DNA of 64,000 bases from Hemileia vastatrix. Its lineage: Eukaryota; Basidiomycota; Pucciniomycetes; Pucciniales; Zaghouaniaceae. Positions 54,580-64,000 of the stretch are shown piece by piece. Numbering within the stretch: position 1 is the stretch's first letter; each line of letters starts with the position of its first letter. Location: the NCBI GenBank assembly GCA_030280995.1, contig JASXTE010000014.1, positions 21,737,650-21,801,649 on the forward strand, in the 5' to 3' direction. Both the position numbers and the translations under genes were made by a program. The notes under the pieces were generated by a model that saw nothing but the letters and a program-made list of their open reading frames with translations, ran no database searches and had not been told where the DNA came from.

Positions 54580-55464
54580 AAGACCATGCTAAGACACTGG
54601 CACACATCCGGCATCAAAAACTGTGCATCCGACAGGCTAGAGGCCCCCAACCTCACAGTCTGGAAACCAAAAAACTCTCATTAAGAGATAATATTGCTCA
54701 ATCTCTGGATATTGATGTATGTTTTTATTTTTTCCATTTCAATCAATCAAGATTTGATTTCAAATGCTAATTGTTATGTATTTGTTTTTTGTGATATTTC
54801 TATCTCCCCCCATTTCATATCAAAAGAATCAAAAGGTTCCAGAATTTTGGCCTGCTACTTTGGCTAAACATGTGCTCACAAACCTAACTCTAGCGAGAAA
54901 AAAATTCTATCAAAAAAAACTAGACAATATGCGTCTTTAATCTGTTCCCTACACTATAAAATCGAGCGACAAGCATTATCTGTTGTTCCGCCAATTCAGT
55001 GCACCCGTATTCCTGTTTATTTTGCAAGTCGACAAAAATCTGGCTTGTCCACTCAACGTCCAATAACACCCTATGTTGAAGATTTGGTTGCCTCACATGC
55101 TGATCAGCATCCTATCGACAAATCTCAATCATATCCTTCCGCCAGGTCATGCCAATCATCTAATACCACACCCTCGTTATCCCAGGCATCTCAATCATCA
55201 AAGCGAACCTCGAATAATTCTCTAGTCACCACCAAAACCAATAGCACAATAAAAGAACCCATTATTCAAGATGAGGTATCTTTCTCTGATACCAATCATC
55301 TGTCTAAAAAGCAATCATCCTATGATTTGAAGGAGGAGAAAATCATCAACACGCGCATCGATGGCGTAAGCCGAAATCCCCTCTTCAAAAAGAAAAAAAC
55401 AGTTGTTCTCCGAACTTGCCCTGAATCTTCATTTGTCCATTTTTCTCTTGAAGACCTATTATAG
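54580..55464 (+). pseudogene. Split host gene, downstream exons
   Basis: The frame of the upstream exon continues as DHAKTLAHIRHQKLCIRQ and SLETKKLSLRDNIAQSL to 54716. A donor GTATGT follows, and the next exon begins at 54827 or 54836 (KVPEFWPATLAKHVLTNL). A frame change occurs in A-runs at 54898-54919. The open frame then runs from about 54872 to 55464: SLHYKIERQALSVVPPIQC, YFASRQKSGLSTQRPIT, a Ser/Thr/Gln-rich stretch, and a basic end NPLFKKKKTVVLRTC finishing HFSLEDLL. Base composition and CpG content are higher than in the transposons. Family not recognised. The gene was cut by Gypsy copy 2 and may be intact on the other haplotype. Confidence 0.58.
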
Positions 55465-56100
55465 TTGTTGTGGTTTCCATTTTATTCTATGTTCCCTACT
55501 TTTGTATCTCATTTTTCATATCAAAATTATCTGTCTTATGTTACACATTTTTTAAGACCCATCATTTGATTCTCAAATATTTCAATCTTCATGTTTTCAT
55601 TTTTAATTTATATATATATATATATATGTCTTGATTTAAAATGTATTTTTACCATCTTGAACTGAATCCTATTTATAGAAGGATGTTTTTATTTTTTTTC
55701 ATGTTGAAAATTATTGTTTTATTTTTTCAATGTTCTGTGCAACCATTCTTCTCCCCCAAAAAATAAATAAATGAGTGTTATATTATCATATATATGTATT
55801 TTCTGTTATGCTCTAAAAGTATTTCTAAAAAAAATAAACTTTACAAATTGATACAACTAAAGTCATAGTGGACTTGAAATATGAATAACAAAAACCAGAA
55901 CTAGGGTTCAACTAGGACAAACAAAATACTTGAAACAGACATTATGGGGTAACTGTTCTACAGAGCAGCCAGCTCATCAGTTACCCCCACACTTGCCAAA
56001 ATAAAATCTAGAAGCCCCACCCATGGGCACCTTCCAACAAAAAAAGTTTCCAACAAAACTGATGCACAGCATCACAAAAACCCAAAATTAAAGAATGGTC
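55465..56100. other. 3' flank of the host gene and junction with Gypsy 3
   Basis: AT-rich with a TATATA run at 55609-55627. From about 55870 the sequence looks like the end of the minus-strand Gypsy 3. The 3' LTR expected there (TGTTTAATAATTGGG on the minus strand) was not found, so that element appears truncated. Confidence 0.4.
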
Positions 56101-56123
56101 CGTAGTTTATCCTCATTGCGGAG

Positions 56124-57517
56124 TCAGTCTTCTTCACTTCTAGTGCCTCTAGGATAAAATCTCTTCACCTGATCCACAGCCACTCTCTTCTTTAAGACTG
56201 TGCCATATAACTCCTCCAAAACATAAGAACCTACAGAAAGCTGAGATCTGACTCCGTAAGTTCTATCCCATCTGTCAGAAAAAATTTTTCCCAACTGACT
56301 CTCCAAACTTCAATTATACACCAAAACTAAACAACCAGGTTTCAAGGGATTCCTGAGTCTATGAGCAAACTTCTTGTCCCAGTATCTTACTGATTGATTT
56401 CTTATCTTCATCATTCTAGAGTATGCCTTCTCTTGAAATTCCTCTCTACATTCCAACTGTTGCATCCTGGCACAGAGAAAATCTTCAGTCAAGCACACAT
56501 CATCATAATTAATTCTAAGATAAGAGACTGCCTCCAAATCCACTGGTAGAACAGCTTTCTGCACAAAAATTAATTCATAAGGGGAATAGCCAGTTGTCCT
56601 TTTCACATTGACCCTATCAGCAAATAGCACCAAGGGTAAATAAAGCCTCCATTTTTCAGCACTATCCCCACACATCTTCACCAAAGCATTCTTAATAACT
56701 TTATGTCTCTTTCAATCATGCCTTTAGCTTCAGGATAATAAGATGTAGTCACTCTGACTTTAGAATTAATACTTTCCACAGCTTCTTTAAATTCAGCTCC
56801 AAACTCTGGCCCACCATCAACAGTCACCAACTTCATCAAATCATACCTAAACACCTGTTCTTTCTTCAAAAATTCTGCCAAATTTTTGGCAGTCAAATTA
56901 ACCAGAGGCACTACCTTAACTCAACCAGACAAATCATCCCTAGCAACAATCAAGTATTTATACCTGCCCTCTTTGATATGGACAGCATCCAGACTGACTC
57001 TTCCAAACACAGTTTTTTCACCAGTAGCATGGCCAAACTCTTTAGGTTTCAAGTGACTTCTTCTTTGACATTCTTCACAAGATTGAACCCCACCCTGCAC
57101 AGCCAACTTCATACCTTGCCATCAAAATCTATCTGCTACTCTTCTATAAGTCTCCCCAAAGCATCTATGACCAAGATCTTCATGCAAAGACTTCAAAACC
57201 AACTCTTGACCCTTCTTCTGAGTCACCACCACTTGAGGATTTGGATGTCTCCTCCTCATCAACGTCCTTCCTGACACAAAAAAGCCAGGACTCTTATTCT
57301 TGATTGCCACACAAGTATTATCATCACAAATATCTGGCCTCTCCAAGGTTAACAGATATTCAACCATAATAAAATAAAACCCAATCTTACCCCAGGTCTC
57401 ATCTTCAAAATACAACAAAACAACATGAAAGGGTACAACCCTGTCATCAAAATCTCCAGTGTACACATGAGCAACACAACCAGCCCAACCAGGACAACAA
57501 TCCCTAAACTTTGGCAC
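56124..57517 (-). pseudogene. Gypsy 3 integrase
   Basis: Minus-strand pieces: LHEDLGHRCFGETYRRV (His pair), then CEECQRRSHLKPKEFGH (Cys pair); the core has D in VSLDAVHIKEGRYKYL, D in VTVDGGPEFGAEF and E in AKGMIERDIKLL. Downstream is YSPYELIFVQKAVLPVDLE and a C-terminal GSYVLEELYGTVLKKRV. All three catalytic residues are kept, but stops at about 56920, 57117 and 56678 split the frame. Confidence 0.85.
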
Positions 57518-57520
57518 ATT

Positions 57521-58260
57521 CTATCTCTTCCACTGAATCTTATGAGAATCCAGTTCACCAACAAAAACACCATTTTCCAATGTTGATCCATCCCAAATAA
57601 CAGCCCCATCTTCATCAACAAAAACATCCCAATGACCAGAATCAAGATCAGAACCATCCAGTTTAAACTCTTGGTGGAGGAGAGAGCAATTATCCAGTTT
57701 AGCCTCATGGGGGAGGAGAGAAAAATATTCAGAACCCTTTGCGCTGGCCCTAACCAATGGAACATCTTCATCAAATTCTTAAGAATCAGAATCTTCATCT
57801 GTGGCTGGTCTTCTTGATAATCCATCTGGCATTGTAAAAGTCTTACCTGGCTTGTGCACCAAGTCAAAAGAAAAATGATTAATAAATGCCACACACCTAG
57901 TCATTGGAGCATTTGGAAGACTAGGTGTGTTTATCATTTGAACCAGAGATTTAGCATCCACCTGCAGCTCAAAATGCTGCCCCCAAAAAACGGTTTGTAG
58001 CTTCTTCAAAATTTTTGCTACACCACACAATTCCAAATTTGGCTGAGAAAACCTATATTCCACCTCATTAAAAGCTACAGACTCATACCTTACTGGCCTG
58101 ACCTTCCCAGCTTTATTTTTTGAGACAAAACAGCACCAGCAGCAATATAACTTGAGTCCACCACCAGATAAATTTTTTCAGCTTCTCTTCCATAATCCTA
58201 CTAGTGAAGAATAATATCTTAACCTACCACCTTCTTCAACTTCTGAAAAGCCTCTTCACA
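57521..58260 (-). pseudogene. Gypsy 3 RNase H and following linker
   Basis: The minus strand reads VVDSSYIAAGAVLSQK at about 58120-58165, LCGVAKILKKLQ and FELQVDAKSLVQMIN, the expected RNase H motifs, then HKPGKTFTMPDGLSRRP, the box that ends Gypsy RNase H. The linker (57521-57757) has LLPHEAKLDNC and LLHQEFKLDGSD repeats. Confidence 0.75.
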
Positions 58261-59236
58261 CTAATCAGTCTGTTCCCACTCTGCATCTTTCCTGGTCAAC
58301 CTTCTTAAAGGTGAAGTCAACAAAGAAAAATTCTTTATAAAAATCCTGATGTACACACAAACTCCCAAAAAACCCCTAACTTCAGTAGTATTTCTGGGCC
58401 TTGGCCATGACTTAATTTTATTAACCTCATTCTTTGCCATAATCCTTCCCTCCTTACATACAACATGACCCAGAATTTCCAGAGAAGGAACATAATAACA
58501 AAACTTTGACCCAGAAATTGTCAAACCAGCCTCTTCAATTCTAAACAATACTCTCTCTAGAGTAATTGCATATACCCAAACAAATCTCCTTATACCTGGG
58601 TTCTCCTTCAGCACCTCATTTTCACAATCAGTGGAGGGTCCTTCTAATTCCACCGTCACTAATAAAAATACCAGCATGAGTCAGAACCTCATCCTGTAAA
58701 ATCCAAGCCATTTGAGCTTGATATACTTCTACTGAATTAGTCTCTGCTTGAGGCAACCTAGTAAGCTGAAATCTTCCCAGAGGATTCACAAACATTGTGA
58801 GAGGCTGTGAATTGGTGTGAAGTTCCCTTTCATCATAACCACCCATAATATCACCCAAACCATAACACACCCTTCCAGAAAAAGCTTTCACAAAGTCCTC
58901 TGCACTTGGTGGCATCCCCACATCCTTGATAGTGACTCTATTCAAGGCCCTAAGATCATGCACCACCTTCAACTTCCCATTCTGCTTCTTAACACCGAAA
59001 ACCCGACTTGAGTATTTAGAAGTTGATTGTTTGTATAACCCAGTCCTGACTCTTTCCCTAACAATCTCTAAAAAATAATTCCTGATAGCAGCTGGAATTG
59101 AAATAGGTTTGATTTGCCAAGGTTCGTGACATACTACAGGAATCAAGTAAGGTTCCCCATAAGAGTGTTTCAACACACCCCTTTCCACTTCAACAAAAGC
59201 CACCGCTTTCTCCCTGAGCACAATAACATGTAACAA
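58261..59236 (-). pseudogene. Gypsy 3 reverse transcriptase
   Basis: FGVKKQNGKLKVVHDLRALN and VNPLGRFQLTRLPQAETNSV are RT palm motifs. The active site, expected as (Y/F)IDD, reads FISDGG, so the first Asp is Ser, and a frame change follows at once. The downstream thumb and connection region (LEILGHVVCKEGR, RGFLGVCVYIRIFIKNFS) is clear. The RT cannot be active. Confidence 0.83.
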
Positions 59237-59513
59237 AAACTTCTATTCCTCATCAGACAACCAACCATCAGGACCAAAAATAATAACTTTCAACCTTTCC
59301 ACAGTCATCCAAGTGGTTTCCACAAAATCAGGAGGATTCTTCACCAGAGGAGTACCGTATGGATCTCTTGACAATATATTTCTCTTCAAAGGAGGATTCA
59401 AACCCACAGGCATAGGCTCATTGACAGGCCTAATCTTCTGTGTTACCTTCTTGTACTTTGAGGTTCCATCGTCAACTTGAGGGATCTCAGGACATCTTCA
59501 CCAGACCTGGAAC

Positions 59514-60217
59514 AAAAACCAAGGGTTTCCCCATTTCTCACATGTGTGGCCCAGGTAATGTTTTTGAAAGGTGTAGAAGAAACCCTAGTGGTGCACAATT
59601 GGGAGGACTTACTTTTAGACCCCAATCTCACCACTCCACAACTTTCCCTCAATTCCACATCTTCATCCTCACTTCCATCTTCCAAATCTTCAAATCATGA
59701 TTCATCTTCTGAATCACATCTTCTAAAATTATGCAGTTTATCCTCATGCTGGAAGCCATAAAATTGATCTTGCCAAACTTCTTTCTTCAAAAGCCTATGC
59801 AGTTTAACCTCATGCTGGAGGCTGAAAAATTGAACTTGACAATCTTCTTTCTTTAAAATTTTGTGCAGTTTAACCTCATGCTGGAGGCCCAAAAATTGAT
59901 CTTGATGATCTTCTTTCTTCAAAAGCTTATGCAGTTTAACCTCATGCTTGAGGCCCAAAAATTGATTTTGACTATATTTACATAAATAATTCTTTTCTTC
60001 TTTTTTGATTATCTTCAGATTTTTTTTTGCTTTTCTTCAGTTATCTTGAAATTTTTCTCTTCTTTTCTTGAGTTTTCTTCCATCCTAAGAAAAAACCATG
60101 GATTTCCCCAATTCTCACAGACGTGGTCAAGGTAATGTTTTTGAAAGGCATAGAAGAAAGGCTAGAGGTGCACAATTGGGAGGACTTACTTTTAGACCCC
60201 AATCTCACCACTCCACA
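59514..60217 (-). repeat. Direct duplication of about 127 bp plus a 66-bp in-frame tandem repeat
   Basis: 59514-59640 and 60091-60217 share the block GGTAATGTTTTTGAAAGG ... GCACAATTGGGAGGACTT ... CCAATCTCACCACTCCACA. Between them, 59731-59950 holds 66-bp units (starts 59731, 59797, 59863, 59929) encoding 22-residue units like LQHEVKLHKLLKKEDxQDQF on the minus strand, 87 codons open. It sits between protease and RT. Confidence 0.75.
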
Positions 60218-60724
60218 TATTTTTCACATATCTTTGAATAATGATATATAAGCAATCTTCTTTTTTGAACTTGAATTAATATTAATTGAAAACTTGATAA
60301 AAAACATGAAGAATACTTGCAGAGAAGAGAAACATTAAAAAAAGAAAGTTGAAAATCCACTTAGTATATCTCCAAGCGAGCTGACCTACTACAACCTGGG
60401 ATTTCCTCATCTTGGGGAGAGGTTGTAGGACTTGGGCAATCAGCCCTCATTACTCTAAAAAAGACAGACTCTCACTAGAGCCTAAGCCACACTCCAAAAA
60501 ACCAGAGGCAGCACCCACTTCTTTTCTTCTCCTACAATAATCCGTGCACTGGCACATTGAAGACAACCCAGGCCTGGTCTTCCAACCATCATCTCCAGGA
60601 GATGATAACCTCATGTGAAGCCTCCTTTCATCTTCACTGGTCAACTCCAAACTTATTCAAATATCAAACTGATAACCAATTCTTGCTTAAAAATCCATCA
60701 AGAATGGTCCACCCAAAACAGCTT
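60218..60724 (-). other. Gypsy 3 linker between repeat and protease
   Basis: Part of the element interior. No clear domain on either strand; stops in all frames. Short ORFs here are not supported. Confidence 0.45.
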
Positions 60725-61410
60725 TTACATTACTTTGGCAATGTAAAAATGAACCTTCCCAGAGGCTCCACCAACATCCAGCTTCACCAATTCGGCTGTC
60801 CCAATCAACTCAGTGACATGACCACCAATTCCTGTCTTGACGGGGAGGCCCAGATGAGTAGCCTCAAAAAAAGAAATCAGGTTAATCTGAGAACCTGAAT
60901 CCACCAATGCCCTAGCTTCCCTGCCATTCAAAGTGACATTGAAATAACCCAGAGGAGCAGAAAAATGAGTCTCCAACCCCTCACCAAACTTCTCAGCAGA
61001 ATCACAAATGTATTCTACCTCCCAAGAAGAAACCCTTCTTCTGGTAGACAATTTTTTTGTCTATCAGCCAAACCAGGACTGATAGCATACAATTCCCTAT
61101 AAGAAAGGAAAACCTGACCCTGATTCATCCTTTCCAGAACAGAGTCCATAACATTAGATTGGATAGAAACTACTGGCCTCTCAAAGTGAGCCCTTGGATT
61201 CACTACCTTTGTCCTAGAAATCTCATGAGGACCAGAACCACCAACAGATTTACCATCAACAGGAATCAAACCAGAACCCTCACTAGCAAATTTAACTCCA
61301 GAATGCTTTGGAAATGAAGCCAAAGGGACATTCTCCTCAGAGTCAGAATTAACATCCATAGGCATTGGCTCACCATTCATGTCCAATGCACCAAAACTAG
61401 GGGGGCCCAT
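60725..61410 (-). pseudogene. Gypsy 3 aspartic protease and upstream linker
   Basis: The minus strand reads APLGYFNVTLNGREARALVD then SGSQINLISFFEATHLGLPV. The DSG motif and the strand order match retroviral-type proteases. The upstream ORF 61015-61410 encodes an acidic linker (MDVNSDSEENVPLA) and is out of frame with the protease by one shift near 61050. Confidence 0.82.
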
Positions 61411-61436
61411 ATCTCAGCAATCCCCTTCTGCATCTT

Positions 61437-62764
61437 TTACAGCTCCTCTTTGCTGTACTTCATCCTATCTGCAATCATCTTAGGATCCACCTTTGAAGCC
61501 ATAGGCTTTGGATGGGCCTGATAACTGTTCTTAAGCCTTCCCACTTTTCCAGCCTCTACATCATAGACACCAGCCAAGCATTCACCACTTGACTGCCCAC
61601 CACAAGAATACAACTCCAATCCACCAAAGGAAGTAGAAAAAGAGACCTTATTAGCCTCCTTCCATTTTCCCTTGACATCATCATCTTCCTTAGCAGAAGA
61701 CTTTCCCTGATCAGGAATCTCCTCAAACCTTGGCTCCTCTGATTGAGACCATTCCTTCTCCTGACCAAATCAACAGGAGCCTGCCCCTCACGGGGACTCA
61801 TAAATGAACCATCAGGGAAATTGGACACCCTTCCGTCAAACTCCACCTTTCCATCTCTGTTCAAAGCCCAAAAATCATTGGGCTTGTGCCCCCTCCTGCT
61901 GCAATAAGAGCAGACCCAAGGATCACTCCTACCAGCCCTCCTATCATAATTTCTAGGCTGAGAAGGAGCCCTATTGGCCTTCTTAGCCTCCTGAAAAAAA
62001 ATATGTAGCTTTTTTGTCATATCATCCAACTGCTCCACCACTGGGTCCCTCTCCTGTTTGAGAAACTCCACCATTTTCTTCTCCTCCTTCTTCACTCTAT
62101 TCTCCTCTTCAGCCAAAGCCTCACTGACTTTGCTGACATATTTTGCACACCCCTCTTGATAGGTTTTCACAGCCAATAACTTCAAATGGGCCTCGACAGC
62201 CTCCTTCACCTTGTCCAAGGCAAGAAACATCTGCTCCCCATTTGAAAGAGTCTTCATCAAGTCCTTCCTTGACAGATCCTTCAACACATTCATTCTGACA
62301 TCTATAGCCAAGGCATACCAAAAAATAACTTTGGCCGCATTTTCATGTGCCAGCTCCTCCACTTCCACCAAATATTCTACCACAGGATCAAACTGTAGCA
62401 GAAACTTCCTGTAACTGAGTAAGTTACCAACACCACCATACGACTTCCATTAACTGACAACCTTGTTCAGATCCACCATAGTGAACCTGAAACCCCATCT
62501 ATCCACCATCTCCCTACACAATAACTTCCAGTCCCTCCTCTTGTAGCCAGACATGGCTTTAACCTCCTTCTCCACTGCCCTATCACCTATGAAGAAAAAA
62601 ATCTGCTCCACCATTTCTAGGTAAGAAGCACCATCCACACCAGCAGAAGTTTCATATTTCTCCAGAAACCACTTCACATCTTCACCATTAAACTTGGTAC
62701 CATTCCAAGTTTTAATCCTAACACACTCCCTAACCATCACAGCAGGAAGACCTTCCTCCCCCAA
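61437..62764 (-). pseudogene. Gypsy 3 gag
   Basis: ATG at 62764, then CVRIKTWNGTKFNGEDVKWF and a helical gag core with SYLEMVEQIFFFIGD. A stop at about 62450 is followed by ORF 61556-62383 with a charged coiled coil (EEENRVKKEEKKMVEFLKQE) and CSYCSRRGHKPNDF, a zinc knuckle whose last Cys is missing. Gag packs the element RNA; this copy is split and its knuckle is degenerate. Confidence 0.8.
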
Positions 62765-62867
62765 TGACAGTCACCAAAGGAATAGAGGAACTAGAAGCCA
62801 TTCTTCCAGACCAAAATCACCAAAAAGGACAAACCAAAGACAACAGAGATTCCAAAGAAATAGAAGG

Positions 62868-62893
62868 TTCTCCCCCACCTTGGGCACCAGAAA
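62868..62893 (-). promoter_or_regulatory. Gypsy 3 primer-binding site
   Basis: Directly after the LTR end on the minus strand is TTTC then TGGTGCCCAAGGTGGGG. TGG(T/C)GCCC is the usual start of a tRNA primer-binding site, being the complement of a tRNA 3' end with CCA. I cannot name the tRNA. Confidence 0.65.
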
Positions 62894-63753
62894 TGTAGAC
62901 AATCCTATAGTACTAGCTATAGGCCTTGTCCAAGTGAGTTGGAGTAAAAACCCAGAGAGAAAAACCCCTGTCCCTTTAGAAAAATAAAGTGATATTTACC
63001 TGCTACAGTAAATTGGTGCCTGTTTCTAAAGCCTCTTTTCCAAAACACTTGACTTCCTGATCAGCCAAGAAAATAGTCTTCAGACTGACTACCAAACCAA
63101 AGAACTGAAATTTGGACCAATGTACACACCAGAGAAAGCAATGATACTTGATGTAGATTGCAAATCCACACCAGAGACAGAAATAATACTTGATATAGCT
63201 TGAAAGACTACACCAGAGAAACCAGTTGCCAAGTTAAGTTAAATGAAGAACTCACCTTGAAACAAACACAGCCCATTGTGGACAAAAAACAGTGAAAACT
63301 GAGTGAGGAACAAGGATATCACCTCAAGATGGTTGTATGATAATTAAAGTTGCCCCAAACTGTCTTATTCACTTTTTACACACAGACCACTATCTAAAAG
63401 CCCATGCACACAAAGTAATTCGGTGTTCTTGAGCACTAAATTGCATAAAACCCCTCTAGAAATGCTTCCCAGCCTTCTACCAATGAGGAGGGTGGTCTGC
63501 CTGATGTCAGGAGGCCCGCCTGAGGCAGCCAGACCACCCTGAAGCCAGAAAACCACCAAAACCCCTAAAAATACTCAAAATATTTAGAAAAATATACTAC
63601 AACTACTAAAAACTTTAAAACACATAATTAGGCTATAAAAACATTGTGAAATAAAATATAGAGAAAAACCAGGGATATCCAATGGTAGTACCTAAATCCC
63701 CGCAGTCTCAATATTCACCAAATAATTCCAGAAAAACACCCAATTATTAAACA
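62894..63753 (-). repeat. Gypsy 3 5' LTR (860 bp)
   Basis: On the minus strand it starts TGTTTAATAATTGGG and ends GGATTGTCTACA. It matches the solo LTR at 14815-15834, which is about 160 bp longer. ATGCC follows at 63754-63758 and would be the target duplication; its partner is lost with the 3' end. Confidence 0.82.
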
Positions 63754-64000
63754 ATGCCATTTAAGACATATCAAAACAAAGCCAAATAGACCAACAAAGG
63801 GCTCATCCAATGTTGGAATACCACACCGTGCAGAAAATTTGACTTACTTAAAATATATATTTTATAATTAAATTAAACCTCTCTATTGTGTCTCTCCTCA
63901 TAAAGTGTTGTTGCACTTCTTTATTTCTTTTTCTTCTTTTCTTAAATTTATAAATTTTAATTACTCTCATTTCCTTGTTATATTCACTTATTCCTATTTC

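Larger units (their letters stand above)
56101..63753 (-). mobile_element. Gypsy 3: degenerate Ty3/Gypsy element of a second family
   Basis: On the minus strand, from a 5' LTR at 62894-63753: primer-binding site, gag, protease, a repeat-rich linker, RT, RNase H, integrase. The order is Ty3/Gypsy. The proteins differ strongly from copies 1 and 2. Every domain carries stops or frameshifts, and the 3' LTR is missing. The same LTR family occurs as a solo LTR at 14815-15834. Confidence 0.85.

Noticed and set aside
54827..54939. NAP/SET-type histone chaperone from the KVPEFWPATLAKH stretch
   Set aside because: Only a short IPxFW..(x)xxH resemblance; the surrounding exons do not show the NAP fold pattern and the frame breaks soon after.

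Overview
This window is AT-rich, eukaryotic and almost entirely made of nested transposable elements. Short 49-65 bp introns with GT...AG borders and CTAAC-like branch sites, Ty3 and Copia retrotransposons, PIF/Harbinger transposons and a TET/JBP-like dioxygenase together suggest a fungus. The TET/JBP expansion, AT-richness and TE load fit a large-genome rust fungus (Pucciniales; Austropuccinia, Hemileia or Phakopsora-like). That placement is inference; no marker gene proves it. I found no rRNA, tRNA or CRISPR.

Layout. Positions 1-3080 hold a transposon terminus and two clusters of short direct repeats. Positions 3081-18290 are a degenerate tandem satellite (monomer about 608 bp, two hairpin-forming dyads per monomer). 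It has been invaded by a CACTA-like element (5252-7135), a deleted Harbinger derivative (7245-9081) and a minus-strand Copia element (11685-17835) that itself holds a Gypsy solo LTR. Positions 18291-22287 are gene-poor AT-rich DNA. Positions 22288-29653 are a 7.4 kb Harbinger element with 3-bp target duplication. It carries a spliced DDE transposase, a GC-skewed foldback, a broken TET/JBP-like gene, a 94-bp tandem repeat and a broken three-exon SANT/Myb-like accessory gene. Positions 29870-42810 are Ty3/Gypsy copy 1, interrupted inside its integrase by a CACTA-like MITE that is itself interrupted by a 3.25 kb non-autonomous Harbinger. Positions 42816-45413 are host-like DNA with a CpG-retaining putative promoter. 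Positions 45419-54579 are Ty3/Gypsy copy 2, a young insertion with LTRs of equal length and about six visible differences. It splits a host gene whose exons lie at 45223-45418 and 54580-55464. Positions 56101-63753 are a decayed minus-strand Gypsy of another family (Gypsy 3) with one recognisable LTR.

How the parts work together. The Harbinger elements have the usual two-gene design, a DDE transposase plus a SANT/Myb-like partner. Three copies in the window show steps of decay: long with mutations, transposase truncated, and transposase plus TET deleted. Gypsy copies 1 and 2 share an unusual 5' coding layout: a short first exon, a small intron, a roughly 210-residue ORF1, then an ATGGTRA stop/start overlap into gag-pol. 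Comparing their leaders shows near-complete loss of CpG in the older copy, so CpG-directed mutation appears active in this genome. The strongest leads are the TET/JBP-like cargo in a Harbinger element, the spliced and overlapping ORF1/ORF2 design of the Gypsy family, the satellite with covarying dyads, and the host gene split by a recent insertion.
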